From NCBI GenBank assembly GCA_016713235.1, contig JADJPN010000001.1:760308-824307 (forward strand): DNA of 64,000 nucleotides, in the 5' to 3' direction. The first letter of the stretch is position 1. Each line of letters opens with the position of its first letter. Both the position numbers and the translations under genes were made by a program. The notes beneath the pieces are model-generated. The model did no database searches, was not told where the DNA came from, and was given only the letters and a program-made list of their open reading frames with translations. The stretch comes from Hyphomicrobiales bacterium (GTDB taxonomy: Bacteria; Pseudomonadota; Alphaproteobacteria; Rhizobiales; Xanthobacteraceae). Shown here in pieces: positions 1 through 8,996 of this stretch.

Positions 1-1083
1 AGCGCCGACCGCGAAGACGCCCGTCAGCACCGTGCCGAGAATGCCGCCGATGCCGTGAATGCCGAAGACGTCGAGCGAATCGTCGTATTTCAAACGCTCC
101 TTCAGCCAGGTGCACGCCCAGAAGCAGACGACGCCGGCCGCAAGACCGATGACGACGCCATGCCACGGCAGAACGTAGCCGGAGGCCGGCGTGATGGTGC
201 CGAGACCCGCGATCGCGCCGGAGATGATGCCGAGCACGGACGGCTTCCGGCGCGTCCACCACTCCATCATCATCCACGCGATCCCGCCGGAGCACGCTGC
301 AAGATGCGTCGCCAGGATCGCCATGCTTGCGCGCGGACTTGCACTGAGCGCAGAGCCGCCGTTGAAGCCGAACCAACCGACCCACAAGAGCGCGGTGCCG
401 ACCGCGGCCATGGTCAGATCGTAAGGCGCGAGATTCTCGGTGCCGTAGCCGCGCCGCGCGCCGAGCACGTAAGCGGCGACGAGACCCGCGACGCCCGCGT
501 TCAAGTGCACGACGATACCGCCCGCAAAATCCATCACACCCATGCCGGCGAGGAAGCCGCCACCCCAGATCCAGTGCGCGCTCGGGATGTAGACGATAAA
601 GAGCCACGCAATGATGAAGAGCAGGAACGCAGAGAAGCGCATGCGGTCGGCGACCGAGCCCGCGATCAGCGCGCAGGTGATGACGGCGAACGTCATCTGA
701 TAGGTCGCAAATAGAGACTCTGGAAGGTTCGATGCAAGCGCGTTCACCGAATCAAGATTGATCCCGGCGAAGAACAGCTTGTCGAGATTGCCGAGATAGG
801 CGCCGTCCCCGGAGAAGGTCAGCGAATAGCCTGCCATGAACCACAGGATCGAGACGAACATTACAGCCGCGAAGCTCTGCGCCATGGTTGCGAGCAGGTT
901 CTTCTTGCGCACGAGACCTGCGTAAAACATCGCAAGCCCGGGAATCGTCATCAGCAGCACGAGCGCGGTCGCTGCGATCATCCATGCCGTGTCGGCGGCG
1001 TTGATCGTGCTCGCTTGCGCAAATGCCGGCGTCGCAGCAAAGGCGGCTGTAGCGGCGGAGCCGAAAATCCAAAGGCGTTTCAT
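1..1083 (-). CDS. amtB: Ammonium transporter AmtB (3' end beyond window)
   Basis: Inner-membrane ammonium channel of the Amt/Rh family. The reading frame is open from an ATG at 1083 to the window edge, giving 361 residues of the usual 430-480. An N-terminal signal-like hydrophobic segment ends in AFAQA. Several membrane segments follow, with the family pore features: the first twin histidine lies in VHLNAGVAG and the second in DVFGIHGIGG. The 36-bp gap to glnK upstream makes a glnK-amtB operon, the standard arrangement in which GlnK plugs AmtB when nitrogen is plentiful. The family assignment is certain; only the C-terminus is missing, because of the window cut. Confidence 0.95.
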   Translation of the reverse strand, partial: MKRLWIFGSAATAAFAATPAFAQASTINAADTAWMIAATALVLLMTIPGLAMFYAGLVRKKNLLATMAQSFAAVMFVSILWFMAGYSLTFSGDGAYLGNLDKLFFAGINLDSVNALASNLPESLFATYQMTFAVITCALIAGSVADRMRFSAFLLFIIAWLFIVYIPSAHWIWGGGFLAGMGVMDFAGGIVVHLNAGVAGLVAAYVLGARRGYGTENLAPYDLTMAAVGTALLWVGWFGFNGGSALSASPRASMAILATHLAACSGGIAWMMMEWWTRRKPSVLGIISGAIAGLGTITPASGYVLPWHGVVIGLAAGVVCFWACTWLKERLKYDDSLDVFGIHGIGGILGTVLTGVFAVGA

Positions 1084-1119
1084 TGCCGTTCCCCCAAAGT
1101 CGTCGCGCTACGCGGTTTG

Positions 1120-1458
1120 TTAGAGCGCGTTGTTGTCGGTTTCGCCGGTGCGGATGCGGATCGCGCGCTCGACTGAGGTGACGAAAATTTTTCCGTCTCC
1201 GATCTGTCCGGTCTTCGCGGCTTTCACGATGGCATCGACCGCGCGATCGGCGCTGTCGCTCGTCACGACAATTTCGAGCCGTACTTTCGGCAGGAAATGC
1301 ACCGCGTATTCGGCGCCGCGATAAATTTCGGTGTGACCCTTCTGGCGGCCATACCCTTTGACCTCGGACACGGTGATGCCTTGTACGCCCACGGCGGACA
1401 GCGCATCGCGCACCTCTTCGAGCTTGAACGGCTTGATGACGGCAATAATGAGCTTCAT
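1120..1458 (-). CDS. glnK: Nitrogen regulatory protein P-II (GlnK)
   Basis: Trimeric signal protein that senses 2-oxoglutarate, ATP/ADP and glutamine status. It is 112 residues, the exact family length. The start MKLIIAVIKPFKLEEV is canonical, and the T-loop carries the uridylylation tyrosine at residue 51 (RGAEYAVHF). The C-terminal signature region reads GDGKIFVTSVERAIRIRTGE. It sits immediately upstream of amtB, which favours GlnK over GlnB. An upstream TGGCACG lies near 1612 on this strand, but the partner -12 GC element of a sigma-54 promoter is not there, so I do not annotate one. Confidence 0.96.
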   Translation of the reverse strand: MKLIIAVIKPFKLEEVRDALSAVGVQGITVSEVKGYGRQKGHTEIYRGAEYAVHFLPKVRLEIVVTSDSADRAVDAIVKAAKTGQIGDGKIFVTSVERAIRIRTGETDNNAL

Positions 1459-1647
1459 GCGTTTCCCCTGCTGCCGGCTTGTTTTCCTGGAAGCGCGATC
1501 CGGCAGAACCCGCCGCCCAAAAGTGAGGCGGCTTTCGGTGCCGAGATTATCGGCGTTCAGCAGGAATTTTAAGCGGGCAGGCGGGAACGGCGCCGCTTTT
1601 TGAGCGAACGTGCCATGCGCGGGATTTTTGAGTTTTTCGGTGCCGTT

Positions 1648-2529
1648 TTAGGGTTTTTTCTTCTCAAGGTTCGGATCTTTGATCCGAATGAGGCCTTCCT
1701 GGGCGACAGAAGCGACCAAAGTGCCGTCGCGGGTAAAAAACTGACCGCGCGAGAACCCGCGGGCGCCGTTCGCGTTGGGCGAATCCTGTGAATAGAGCAG
1801 CCAGTCATCGGCCCGGAACGGGCGGTGAAACCAGAGCGCATGGTCGAGAGAAGCCGGCTGGATCGAGCGGGAGAACACCGAGCGGCCATGCGGAATCAGC
1901 GAGGCGTCGAGCAGGCCCATGTCGGATGCGTAGGCCAGCACGCAGCGGTGGATTACCGGATCGTCCGGCAATGGCGCGGTGCATTTCATCCACACATTGA
2001 ACTTCGGCTCGCGATAATCCTTGGAGAGATAGCGCATGTATTCGACCGGACGTATCTCGATCGGGCGTTCACGCTCGTAATATTTGCGTACCGCTTCGGG
2101 GAGCATCGGCAGCACTTTCTCGCGAATTTCCTTTTCGCTCGCGAGTTCTTCCGGCATCGGCACCTTCGGCATCTGGGCCTGATGATCGTGGCCGCCTTCT
2201 TCTTTCTGAAACGAAACGCCCATCGAGAAAATCGCTTCGCCGTGCTGGATCGCTTTCACCCAGCGCGTGGTGAAGCTGCCGCCGTCGCGAATGCGGTCCA
2301 CTTCGTAAATGATCGGAGCTTTTGGATCGCCGTTCAGAAGAAAGTAAGCATGCAGCGAATGGCAGGCGCGCTCCGGCACCGTGCGATAGGCAGCGACCAG
2401 CGCCTGCCCGATCACCTGTCCGCCGAATACGCGAACGAAGCTGTCCTTCGGCGAGTGGCCGCGGAACAGATTTACCTCGAGCGTTTCGAGATCGAGAATG
2501 TCGAGAAGGGTTTCGACCGCTTTGGCCAT
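1648..2529 (-). CDS. tesB: Acyl-CoA thioesterase II (TesB)
   Basis: Cytoplasmic hydrolase of medium- and long-chain acyl-CoA. The 293-residue product begins MAKAVETLLDILDLE and has the double hot-dog layout: the first unit covers about residues 10-110 (FGGQVIGQAL, HSLHAYFL) and the second about 170-285. The catalytic aspartate is likely in YASDMGLLD and the glutamine in SVAQEGL. The frame stays open far upstream, to 3219, but that part overlaps the opposite gene. The ATG at 2529 follows an AAGG Shine-Dalgarno and matches the family start. It is divergent from the UbiH-like gene with a 63-bp shared promoter space. Confidence 0.93.
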   Translation of the reverse strand: MAKAVETLLDILDLETLEVNLFRGHSPKDSFVRVFGGQVIGQALVAAYRTVPERACHSLHAYFLLNGDPKAPIIYEVDRIRDGGSFTTRWVKAIQHGEAIFSMGVSFQKEEGGHDHQAQMPKVPMPEELASEKEIREKVLPMLPEAVRKYYERERPIEIRPVEYMRYLSKDYREPKFNVWMKCTAPLPDDPVIHRCVLAYASDMGLLDASLIPHGRSVFSRSIQPASLDHALWFHRPFRADDWLLYSQDSPNANGARGFSRGQFFTRDGTLVASVAQEGLIRIKDPNLEKKKP

Positions 2530-2592
2530 CGGTAAACCTTGCGCAGAACGGCGGGTTGCCGCGGGAGGCCTTAACCTACATATCTTCCGGTG

Positions 2593-3819
2593 ATGGACAA
2601 GCAAACGAAGGATAAAGCGCTGGACGTCGCGGTTGCAGGGGCCGGCATCGCCGGCGCCGCGCTCGGCGTGGCGCTCGCACAGACGCTGGGTAGCGGTTTT
2701 TCGGTCGCGGTATTCGACCCCTCGCTTGGACGCGAGCCTGCGCGCGACGACCGCGTGGTCGCGATCGCAGGTGGCGCGCGGCGGCTGCTCGAGGCCATCG
2801 GCGTCTGGGAGCGGCTGCTCGAAGCGCAGCCGATCCGCGCAATGCAGATCACGGATTCCAAGCTCCACGACATTGTGCGCCAGACCTTTCTCGAATTCGA
2901 GGAAGACGAAGAGGGCGAGCCGTTTGCACACATGGTCGAGAACCGTGCGCTGATTGTGGCCTTGCGAGAGGCCGCGCGGGAGACGGAGGTTATGATCGTT
3001 CCGGCCGGCGTCGACAGTTACTCGGCTGATGAAAGTTTCGTGCGGTTTGGTGCGGGTGGAAACGATTATCGCGCGCGGTTGCTCGCTGCGGCCGACGGCG
3101 CGCAATCGAAACTGCGGTCGCTTGCGAAGATTCAGACGATTGCGCGCGGCTACGATCAGTCTGGCATCGTCGCGACCATTGGACATGCGCGCGAGCACAA
3201 CGGCAAAGCCGTGCAGCATTTTCTTCCCTCCGGCTCGTTCGCGATCCTGCCGCTCACCGGAAGACGCTCGTCGATCGTCTGGACGGAAGAAAGCGCGGAA
3301 GCCAAACGCATCGTCGCGCTGCCGCCTTCGGAATTTATCGCAGAGCTTGAGTTGCGCTTCGGATTGCAGCTCGGCGAACTCGAAGTGCTGTCGCCCGCGC
3401 GCGCCTATCCCTTACAAATTTCGATTGCGCGCTCGTTCGTCGCCGAACGGCTCGCGCTGGTTGGCGATGCGGCGCATGTCATTCATCCGCTCGCCGGGCA
3501 GGGGCTGAACATGGGTCTGCGCGATGTCGCGGCGCTCGCGGAATGCATCGCGGATAGTGCGCGGCTTGGGCTCGATCCCGGCGCGCCGGAGGTTCTCACA
3601 CGCTATCAGCGCTGGCGTCGCCCCGATACGGTGGCGATGGGACTTGCGACCGATGGCCTGAACCGGCTGTTCTCGAACGAATTCATGCCGCTGAAATATC
3701 TGCGCGACCTCGGTCTTGGTCTTGTCGATCGCGCGCCGGGCCTCAAAAAGTTTTTCGCCCGCGAGGCGGCGGGCCTCACGGGCGATGTACCGAAACTGCT
3801 TCGTGGCGAGTACATTTAA
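2593..3819 (+). CDS. FAD-dependent UbiH/UbiF/COQ6-family hydroxylase
   Basis: Flavoprotein monooxygenase expected to hydroxylate the ring of a ubiquinone precursor. The product is 408 residues. The N-terminal Rossmann motif is GAGIAGAALG (residues 16-25), and the second FAD motif is GDAAHVIHPLAGQGLNMGLRD (from residue 291), the family signature. The middle DxR-type motif is DDRVVAIAGGARRL. A GTG three bases upstream (2590) is an alternative start. Sequence alone does not say which ring position it modifies, so no symbol is given. Confidence 0.9.
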   Translation: MDKQTKDKALDVAVAGAGIAGAALGVALAQTLGSGFSVAVFDPSLGREPARDDRVVAIAGGARRLLEAIGVWERLLEAQPIRAMQITDSKLHDIVRQTFLEFEEDEEGEPFAHMVENRALIVALREAARETEVMIVPAGVDSYSADESFVRFGAGGNDYRARLLAAADGAQSKLRSLAKIQTIARGYDQSGIVATIGHAREHNGKAVQHFLPSGSFAILPLTGRRSSIVWTEESAEAKRIVALPPSEFIAELELRFGLQLGELEVLSPARAYPLQISIARSFVAERLALVGDAAHVIHPLAGQGLNMGLRDVAALAECIADSARLGLDPGAPEVLTRYQRWRRPDTVAMGLATDGLNRLFSNEFMPLKYLRDLGLGLVDRAPGLKKFFAREAAGLTGDVPKLLRGEYI

Positions 3820-3824
3820 GCCGA

Positions 3825-3871
3825 AGCATGATCTTTCCCGAAAACCAGCATCTATTTTTCGGGATCAGGCT
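3825..3871. repeat. Dispersed palindromic repeat, copy 1
   Basis: Inverted repeat with outer arms AGCATGATC and GATCAGGCT (one mismatch) around CCGAAAA...TTTTCGG-like inner arms. The same element recurs at 6526, 24114, 44831 and, as a half, at 54296. It lies just after the stop of the UbiH-like gene and ends one base before the stop codon of the convergent Trm112-like gene. It resembles the short palindromic elements common in Rhizobiales genomes. Confidence 0.8.
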
Positions 3872-4060
3872 TTAGTCCGCCAGCGGGCGCGCCTCTTCCG
3901 GCAGCATGATCGGGATGCCGTCGCGGATCGGGTAGATCAGCTTCGCCGCGCGAGAGACCAGGATCTGTTTGTCGGCGTCGTACTCGAGCGGTCCCTTGGT
4001 CACCGGGCAAACAAGAATTTCCAGGAGCTTGGGATCGACGGTGTGGCGGTCGTTGTTCAT
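3872..4060 (-). CDS. Trm112-family small protein
   Basis: 62-residue protein of the Trm112/UPF0434 family. The core LLEILVCPVTKGPLEYD near the N-terminus and the later AAKLIYPIRDGIPIMLPEEAR are diagnostic. Bacterial members are small zinc-ribbon-like folds; eukaryotic Trm112 activates methyltransferases, and the bacterial role is poorly defined. Here only one cysteine of the usual CPxC pair is present, so zinc binding is doubtful. The frame is open upstream to 4237, but the ATG at 4060 is preceded by a good GGAGAG ribosome site and gives the family length. Last gene of the CnoX-LON-Trm112 strand. Confidence 0.88.
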   Translation of the reverse strand: MNNDRHTVDPKLLEILVCPVTKGPLEYDADKQILVSRAAKLIYPIRDGIPIMLPEEARPLAD

Positions 4061-4109
4061 TCGGCTCTCCAATCGCGGGGAAGGGTAGTGCAGCGTCTTC
4101 ACTCGTATC

Positions 4110-4781
4110 TTACTGCAAGGTTCCGTTCTCGTCTGTCTCGCCGGCAGCGAGCGTGATTTCGGTAGCTGCGACAAGAAGCTGCGCGCGGGCGCGTAAATCC
4201 GGCGCCTCCAGCAAGGCCTGTTTTTCACGCACGCCAAACGGCGACATCAGGCAAAGTCCATTCACCAGCGCCTCGGTCGGCGCCTGCGTGATCCCGGACC
4301 AATCGGCTTCAATCGAGTTGGCCGCGAGATAATTCGCGAGCGTCTTCAAAAGCGCTTCGCGATCGACATCGTCTTCGCCGAAACCCTGCACGAGGTCTTC
4401 GCCGAAAATCGTGTAGTCGACCTTGCACTGCCGGTAAGGCGTCGTGACGTCGATTTCTTCGATCACGCGAAAGCGCGTGATTCCGGTGAGCACAACCTGA
4501 TAGCGGCCATCACCGCTTTCCGAGAAACTCGTGAGCCGCCCCAAGCAGCCGATAGAATAAAGCGGCGGAGTCTTCGTCGCGTTTTCTTCCGGCTCGTTTG
4601 GCTGGATCATGCCGATCAGGCGTTCGCCGCGGATCACATCCTCGATCATCTGCAAGTAGCGCGGCTCGAAAATATTGAGCGGAAGCTCCGCGCGCGGCAA
4701 GAGCAACGCGCGCGGTAGCGGAAATACCGGGATCACATCCGGAATTTCGTTCGGCGAACGATAGGCAATATTAATCGCCAT
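4110..4781 (-). CDS. LON peptidase substrate-binding-domain protein
   Basis: 223-residue protein made only of the LON N-terminal (PUA-like) domain: IPVFPLPRALLLPRAELPLNIFEPRY at residues 17-42, then GDGRYQVVLTGITRFR near residue 90, then a helical tail. It has no AAA or protease domain, so it is not Lon itself. Stand-alone LON domains are common in alphaproteobacteria and are presumed to bind unfolded or regulatory proteins. It lies 24 bp downstream of the CnoX gene and 49 bp upstream of the Trm112-like gene, so co-transcription is likely. Confidence 0.92.
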   Translation of the reverse strand: MAINIAYRSPNEIPDVIPVFPLPRALLLPRAELPLNIFEPRYLQMIEDVIRGERLIGMIQPNEPEENATKTPPLYSIGCLGRLTSFSESGDGRYQVVLTGITRFRVIEEIDVTTPYRQCKVDYTIFGEDLVQGFGEDDVDREALLKTLANYLAANSIEADWSGITQAPTEALVNGLCLMSPFGVREKQALLEAPDLRARAQLLVAATEITLAAGETDENGTLQ

Positions 4782-4805
4782 TCTGTTTCGCTTTCTCCAG
4801 ATGCT

Positions 4806-5729
4806 TCAAGAAAAAAGAATCGTCGAAAGTTTTTTGCGTGCGTCGACGGTGGCTTCGTCCATCGGGCCCCAGGCATCGAAGAACTGAAGCAGCTGCTTGC
4901 GCGCGGCTTCCTCGTTCCACTTGCGGTCTTTTTTGATGATGCTGAGCAGATGCTCTGCGGCTTTTTCTTTCTCGCCTTTGGCACTCAAGGAAACCGCAAG
5001 ATCGAAACGCGCCTGATGGTCGGCGGGATTGGCGTTGACCTTGGCTTCGAGCTCGCCCGCTTCGCCACTTACTTTTCCAGCTTGTTCGGCAAGATCAAGC
5101 GCAGCCTTGGCGGCAGTGATCGCGGGTGCCGCGGTTTTGTCTTTCGAGGCATCGGCCGGAATCATCTCGAAGGTTTCTTTGGCTTGCTCAAGATCGCCAG
5201 CGGCGATGTGGCAACGCACGAGGCCTGCGAGCGCGCGTGCGTTCGCGGGATCTTCGGTCAGCACCTCAGCAAAGAGTGAAGTCGCTTCGTCGAATTCGTT
5301 CGCCGCCCGCTTCGCTTCGGCTTCGTTCAAAAGTTCGGTGGAAGGATTCGTTTTTCCGGTAAGGCGCTCGATGAAAGCCGTCACCTGGCCTTCAGGTAAC
5401 GCGCCGACAAAGCCGTCAACGGGCTGGCCCTTATCGAAAGCAAAGACCGCCGGAATCGACTGAATGCCGAGCTGGCCCGGAATCTGCGGGTGCTTGTCGA
5501 TGTCCATCTTCACGAGTTTCACCGTGCCGCCGGCGGCGCGAACGGCCTTCTCGAGAATCGGGGTGAGCGACTTGCAGGGGCCGCACCATTCCGCCCAGAA
5601 ATCCACCAGCACGGGGCGCTTGTTCGACTCCTCGATCACATCCTTCATGAAGGTCTGTGTCGTGGTGTCGGCGATCACGTCGCTCGCGTTCGCCGCTGCC
5701 GCGCCGTTTGCCGCATTCAACTCCATCAT
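4806..5729 (-). CDS. cnoX: Chaperedoxin CnoX: thioredoxin with TPR-like tail
   Basis: 307-residue protein combining an N-terminal thioredoxin domain (residues 20-130, active site WCGPC with cysteines 49 and 52) with a C-terminal tetratricopeptide-like region (about 135-300). This is the CnoX/YbbN architecture. Family members hold unfolding clients and pass them to GroEL/ES or DnaK. The E. coli protein has lost redox activity; this one keeps both cysteines, as the Caulobacter protein does, so reductase activity is expected. Two adjacent ATG codons (5729 and 5726) follow AGGAG, and the second has the better spacing. Confidence 0.92.
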   Translation of the reverse strand: MMELNAANGAAAANASDVIADTTTQTFMKDVIEESNKRPVLVDFWAEWCGPCKSLTPILEKAVRAAGGTVKLVKMDIDKHPQIPGQLGIQSIPAVFAFDKGQPVDGFVGALPEGQVTAFIERLTGKTNPSTELLNEAEAKRAANEFDEATSLFAEVLTEDPANARALAGLVRCHIAAGDLEQAKETFEMIPADASKDKTAAPAITAAKAALDLAEQAGKVSGEAGELEAKVNANPADHQARFDLAVSLSAKGEKEKAAEHLLSIIKKDRKWNEEAARKQLLQFFDAWGPMDEATVDARKKLSTILFS

Positions 5730-5753
5730 TTCGCTCCTGATCCACGTATCGAT

Positions 5754-5812
5754 CTCGGATTTATCCGAGAGCGCTTATTTCCAAGGACCAAGTCCGGGTA
5801 GACCCGACTTGG
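5754..5812. other. Inverted repeats in the CnoX 5' region
   Basis: The 261-bp space between the CnoX gene and tRNA-Gly has no credible gene. It holds two clear inverted repeats: CTCGGAT-tt-ATCCGAG at 5754-5769 and a longer one with arms 5788-5799 and 5802-5812 (CCAAGTC..GGGT pairing with ACCCGACTTGG, one bulged C). They are 25-85 bases ahead of the CnoX start and could be a structured leader, an operator or a terminator. No regulator can be named. Confidence 0.4.
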
Positions 5813-5990
5813 TTTGCGCCAAGGTTCCGGACCATAAATGGGGTCCAAATACCCCGAAAGCAAATCGCCAGAGGCCGACGCCGGCCCAAAAACGGCGTTA
5901 AGCCTTGCATTATCGAAGGTGTTGCGTCTCTCAATGCTTTTGCCTAGAACCCCCGCTTACCCGGCATCCCGAGAGGGGCGCCACACGGAC

Positions 5991-6065
<75 letters not shown>

Positions 6066-6078
6066 AATTTCACGGAAA

Positions 6079-6495
6079 TCAGTTGCCGATGACGTGCAGG
6101 ATAATCTCCCGCACGTGCGGCCGCGTGCGGTGTTCGAACAGATAAATGCCCTGCCAGGTGCCGAGTGCCGGGCGGCCATCGACAATCGGGATCGAGAGGC
6201 TCGTCTGGGTCAGCGCCGTGCGCAGGTGCGCGGGCATGTCGTCCGGACCTTCGGCGCTATGGATGTAGCGGTCCGATTCGGGCGCGAGTTCCTCGAAATA
6301 ATTTTGCAGGTCGGTCTGCACGTCCGGATCGGCGTTTTCCTGGATAAGAAGAGACGCCGAGGTATGGCGGCAATAGACGGTCAGAAGGCCGGTGGAGAAA
6401 TCCCCGGACGCGCACCAGCGCAGCACCTTGTCCGTGAACTCATAGAGCCCGCGGCCTTTGGTCTCGATGCGCATCGCGTGCGTTGCCTGACGCAT
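6079..6495 (-). CDS. YjbQ family protein (UPF0047)
   Basis: 138-residue single-domain protein of the YjbQ/UPF0047 family. Visible signatures are VYCRHTSASLLIQENADPDV (residues 40-59), HSAEGPDDMPAHLRTALTQTSL and the C-terminal GTWQGIYLFEHRTRPHVR. Conserved histidines suggest a metal-binding enzyme; the E. coli member shows weak thiamin-phosphate synthase activity, but the physiological role is unsettled. It converges on tRNA-Gly with 13 bp between. A second possible start is MRIETKGRG, seven codons in. Confidence 0.9.
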   Translation of the reverse strand: MRQATHAMRIETKGRGLYEFTDKVLRWCASGDFSTGLLTVYCRHTSASLLIQENADPDVQTDLQNYFEELAPESDRYIHSAEGPDDMPAHLRTALTQTSLSIPIVDGRPALGTWQGIYLFEHRTRPHVREIILHVIGN

Positions 6496-6525
6496 TCCTT
6501 ACCTTCTCCTTACCGTTTCAGTTGA

Positions 6526-6571
6526 GCGCGATCTTTTCCGAAATCCGCTTCACGCATTCTCGGGATCGCGC
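6526..6571. repeat. Dispersed palindromic repeat, copy 2
   Basis: Arms GCGCGATC and GATCGCGC around TTTTCCGA...TCGG. This is a diverged copy of the family at 3825, with GCGCGATC in place of GCATGATC. It lies between yjbQ and ggt, and ends one base before the ggt stop codon. Confidence 0.7.
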
Positions 6572-6572
6572 C

Positions 6573-8339
6573 CTAATGCCCGGCAGCGAGCGTACCGAGA
6601 TAGCGCGGATCGGAAACGCCGGTAATGCCTTCGGGCGTCACCAGAATCGAATTCGCAGCACCGATGGTGAAGTTGAAGAAATTGACCTTGTGGCCGTAGG
6701 TCTCGAACGCAATCCATTGCGCGGGCGGCATGGATTGTTCGAGTGCGCGCTCGCCACGTACTTCGTCCGGCATCCATTGATGATGGATACGCGGCAGCAG
6801 CACGGCCTGCGCGACACCGAGCTTGTGATCGATCACACCGGAGATGACGCGCAGCACCGTCGTGATAATCGTCGAGCCACCCGGCGTGCCGGTGACCATG
6901 AACACCTTGCCGTCTTTGAGCAGAATCGTCGGCGACATCGATGAGAGCGGCTTCTTGCCGGGGCCGGGCGCGTTTGCAGCGCCTCCGATCAAACCGAATG
7001 CGTTCGGCACGCCCGGCGCGAGTGCGAAATCGTCGAGCTCATTGTTCAAAAGAACGCCGGTGCCTTCCGCGACCAGGCCGAGGCCGAAATTCAGATTGAG
7101 CGTGACCGTGGCGGCGACTGCGTTGCCGTGACGGTCGATGACTGAATAATGCGTGGTGTTCTCGCTCTCTTTCTTCGGCGTGATGCCGGCCTTGATCCGC
7201 GAAGACGGCGTCGCCTGCGAGCGGTTGATCGTTGCGCGCAGGCGCGCGGCATAGTCCTTCGAGATCAGGCGATCGAGCGGGACCTTGACGAAGGCGGGAT
7301 CGCCGAAAAATTCCGCGCGGTCGGCGTAGCTGCGCTTCATCGCCTCGACCATCAAATGCAGCGTTTGCGGCGCGTTCGGGCCGCCTTCCAATTCATACCC
7401 TTCGAGAATATTCAGCAACTGAATAAGCAGTGCACCGCCGGAGGAGGGGGGCGGCATCGAGAGCACGTCGTAGCCGCGATAGCTGCCGCGCACGACTTCG
7501 AGCACTTCCGTTTTGTATTTGCCGAGATCGTCCGCGGTCATTACGCCGCCGGCTTCGCGCACGGCGCGTGCGATCTTTTCCGCGATCTCGCCTTTATAGA
7601 AAGCGTCAGCGCCGCTCTTCGCGATCGCCTCAAGCGTATCCCCAAGGTCGCGCTGAACGAGCAGGCCGCTTTGTAAAAATCTTTCCGTCTTTTGCAAAAA
7701 TTTTGGCGGATGACGGCCAGCGCAACAGCGTATTCTGGAAGCGCGAGAGCGAAGCGGAAAGATCGCTCTCCACCGGAACACCTTCGCGCGCAAGCTTGAT
7801 CGCTGGCTCCATCAGCGTCGCGAGCGTGAATTTTCCGGAGCCGAATTTTTCGAGCGCGGCTACAAGACCCGATACGCTGCCGGGCACGCCGACCCCAAGC
7901 CCGTGCGTGTCGCTTTCGCGGTGTCCGGCTTGCCGGTCTCGTCGAGAAAACTTTTTGCGTCGATGGCAAGCGGCGCTGCTTCGCGAAAATCGAGCGCGAC
8001 GGCTTGCTTCTTTTCGGCAAGCCAGATCACGAAAAAGCCGCCGCCACCGAGATTTCCCGCGCGCGGATGCGTGACGGCGAGTGCAAAGCCGACCGCAACC
8101 GCTGCGTCGACCGCATTGCCGCCTTTTTCGAGAACATCGACGCCGACGCGGGTCGCGATCGCATCCTGCGACGTCACCATGCCGTTCTTCGCGATGACCG
8201 GCTTGATGGTCTTTGCGATCCGCACGATGTCGGTGGCGGGATCGGTCGCCGGTTGCGCAATCGCCGGCGCACCAAGCGCGAGCAGCAGAGCAAACGCGCC
8301 AAACAGGCGGCGGCAGGTAAAATATTCGAGAGCTTTCAA
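6573..8339 (-). CDS. ggt: Gamma-glutamyltransferase, two compensating frameshifts
   Basis: Periplasmic enzyme that cleaves gamma-glutamyl bonds of glutathione, made as a self-cleaving precursor. The N-terminus has a signal peptide (LFGAFALLLALGAPAIAQ), followed by GNAVDAAVAVGFALAVTHP and GNLGGGGFFV. The autocatalytic threonine is in NTTHYSVIDRHGN, and the late GLIGGAANAPGPGKKPLSSM region is typical. The frame breaks twice: one G seems missing at the run 7893-7896 (the frame should pass from TRTGLG to VGVPGSVSGL) and one base is extra at the A-run 7675-7679, restoring the frame at LQSGLLVQRDLGDTLEAIA. With both corrected the protein is about 588 residues, a normal length. Confidence 0.88.
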
Positions 8340-8405
8340 AGGCCTTACCTCTCGCTTCGCGCAGTAAGCGAGGACGACTTGCCGATCAAGCGCGTCCCGC
8401 GCCGA

Positions 8406-8996
8406 TCAGCGCGCCATCGAATAATATTCGGGGTTCGGCTCGTTGCCGGAGGCCGTCGCCATGCGGTTCGACATGTTGAAGAAGCCCGCAACCGCGGAGA
8501 TGTCCCAGATATCGCGATCCGAAAATCCGTGCTTGCGCAAGGCCGCGCGATCTTCCTCACCGGCTGCCCACGGCTCTTTGGTCAGTTTCCAGCAGAAATC
8601 GAGCATTGCGCGCGTGCGCGCGTCCAATTCCGCCGCGCGATAGTTCGCGACCATTGTTTCTGCGAGCATGGGATTGCCCGTGAGCTTTCGCAGCACCGCG
8701 CCATGCGCGACCAGACAATAATGGCAGTGGTTGGCGCTGGATACGACGACCGCGATCATCTCGCGCTCGGTCTTCGAAAGTCCCGACTTGCCGAGCATGA
8801 GATCGTCCGACATCGCGATGAAGGCTTTGAGTTTTGCGAGATCGAACGAATAGGCCGTGAGCACGTTCGGGATGAAGCCGAGCTTCTCCTGGCATTTCGC
8901 GAAATAAGCTTGCATCGCTTCGTCGAGTTCGACAGGTGAAAGTTCAAGTGTCATGACCTTTTCGCGATTCGCGGCGGGATTATTTGCGGGTTTCAT
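8406..8996 (-). CDS. Peroxidase-related AhpD-like protein
   Basis: 196-residue protein of the carboxymuconolactone decarboxylase/AhpD fold, in the uncharacterized peroxidase-related group. The redox motif is NHCHYCLVAHG, with cysteines 91 and 94 and histidine 98. Such proteins act with a thiol system to reduce peroxides, though direct evidence for this subgroup is thin. The start MKPANNPAANREKV at 8996 follows AAGGA; an internal ATG at 8954 (MTLELSPVE) is also possible. It is divergent from the glutamate dehydrogenase gene across about 160 bp. Confidence 0.85.
   Translation of the reverse strand: MKPANNPAANREKVMTLELSPVELDEAMQAYFAKCQEKLGFIPNVLTAYSFDLAKLKAFIAMSDDLMLGKSGLSKTEREMIAVVVSSANHCHYCLVAHGAVLRKLTGNPMLAETMVANYRAAELDARTRAMLDFCWKLTKEPWAAGEEDRAALRKHGFSDRDIWDISAVAGFFNMSNRMATASGNEPNPEYYSMAR

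Noticed and set aside
1595..1620. Possible sigma-54 promoter for glnK
   Set aside because: TGGCACG is present but the -12 TTGC element at the right distance is not.
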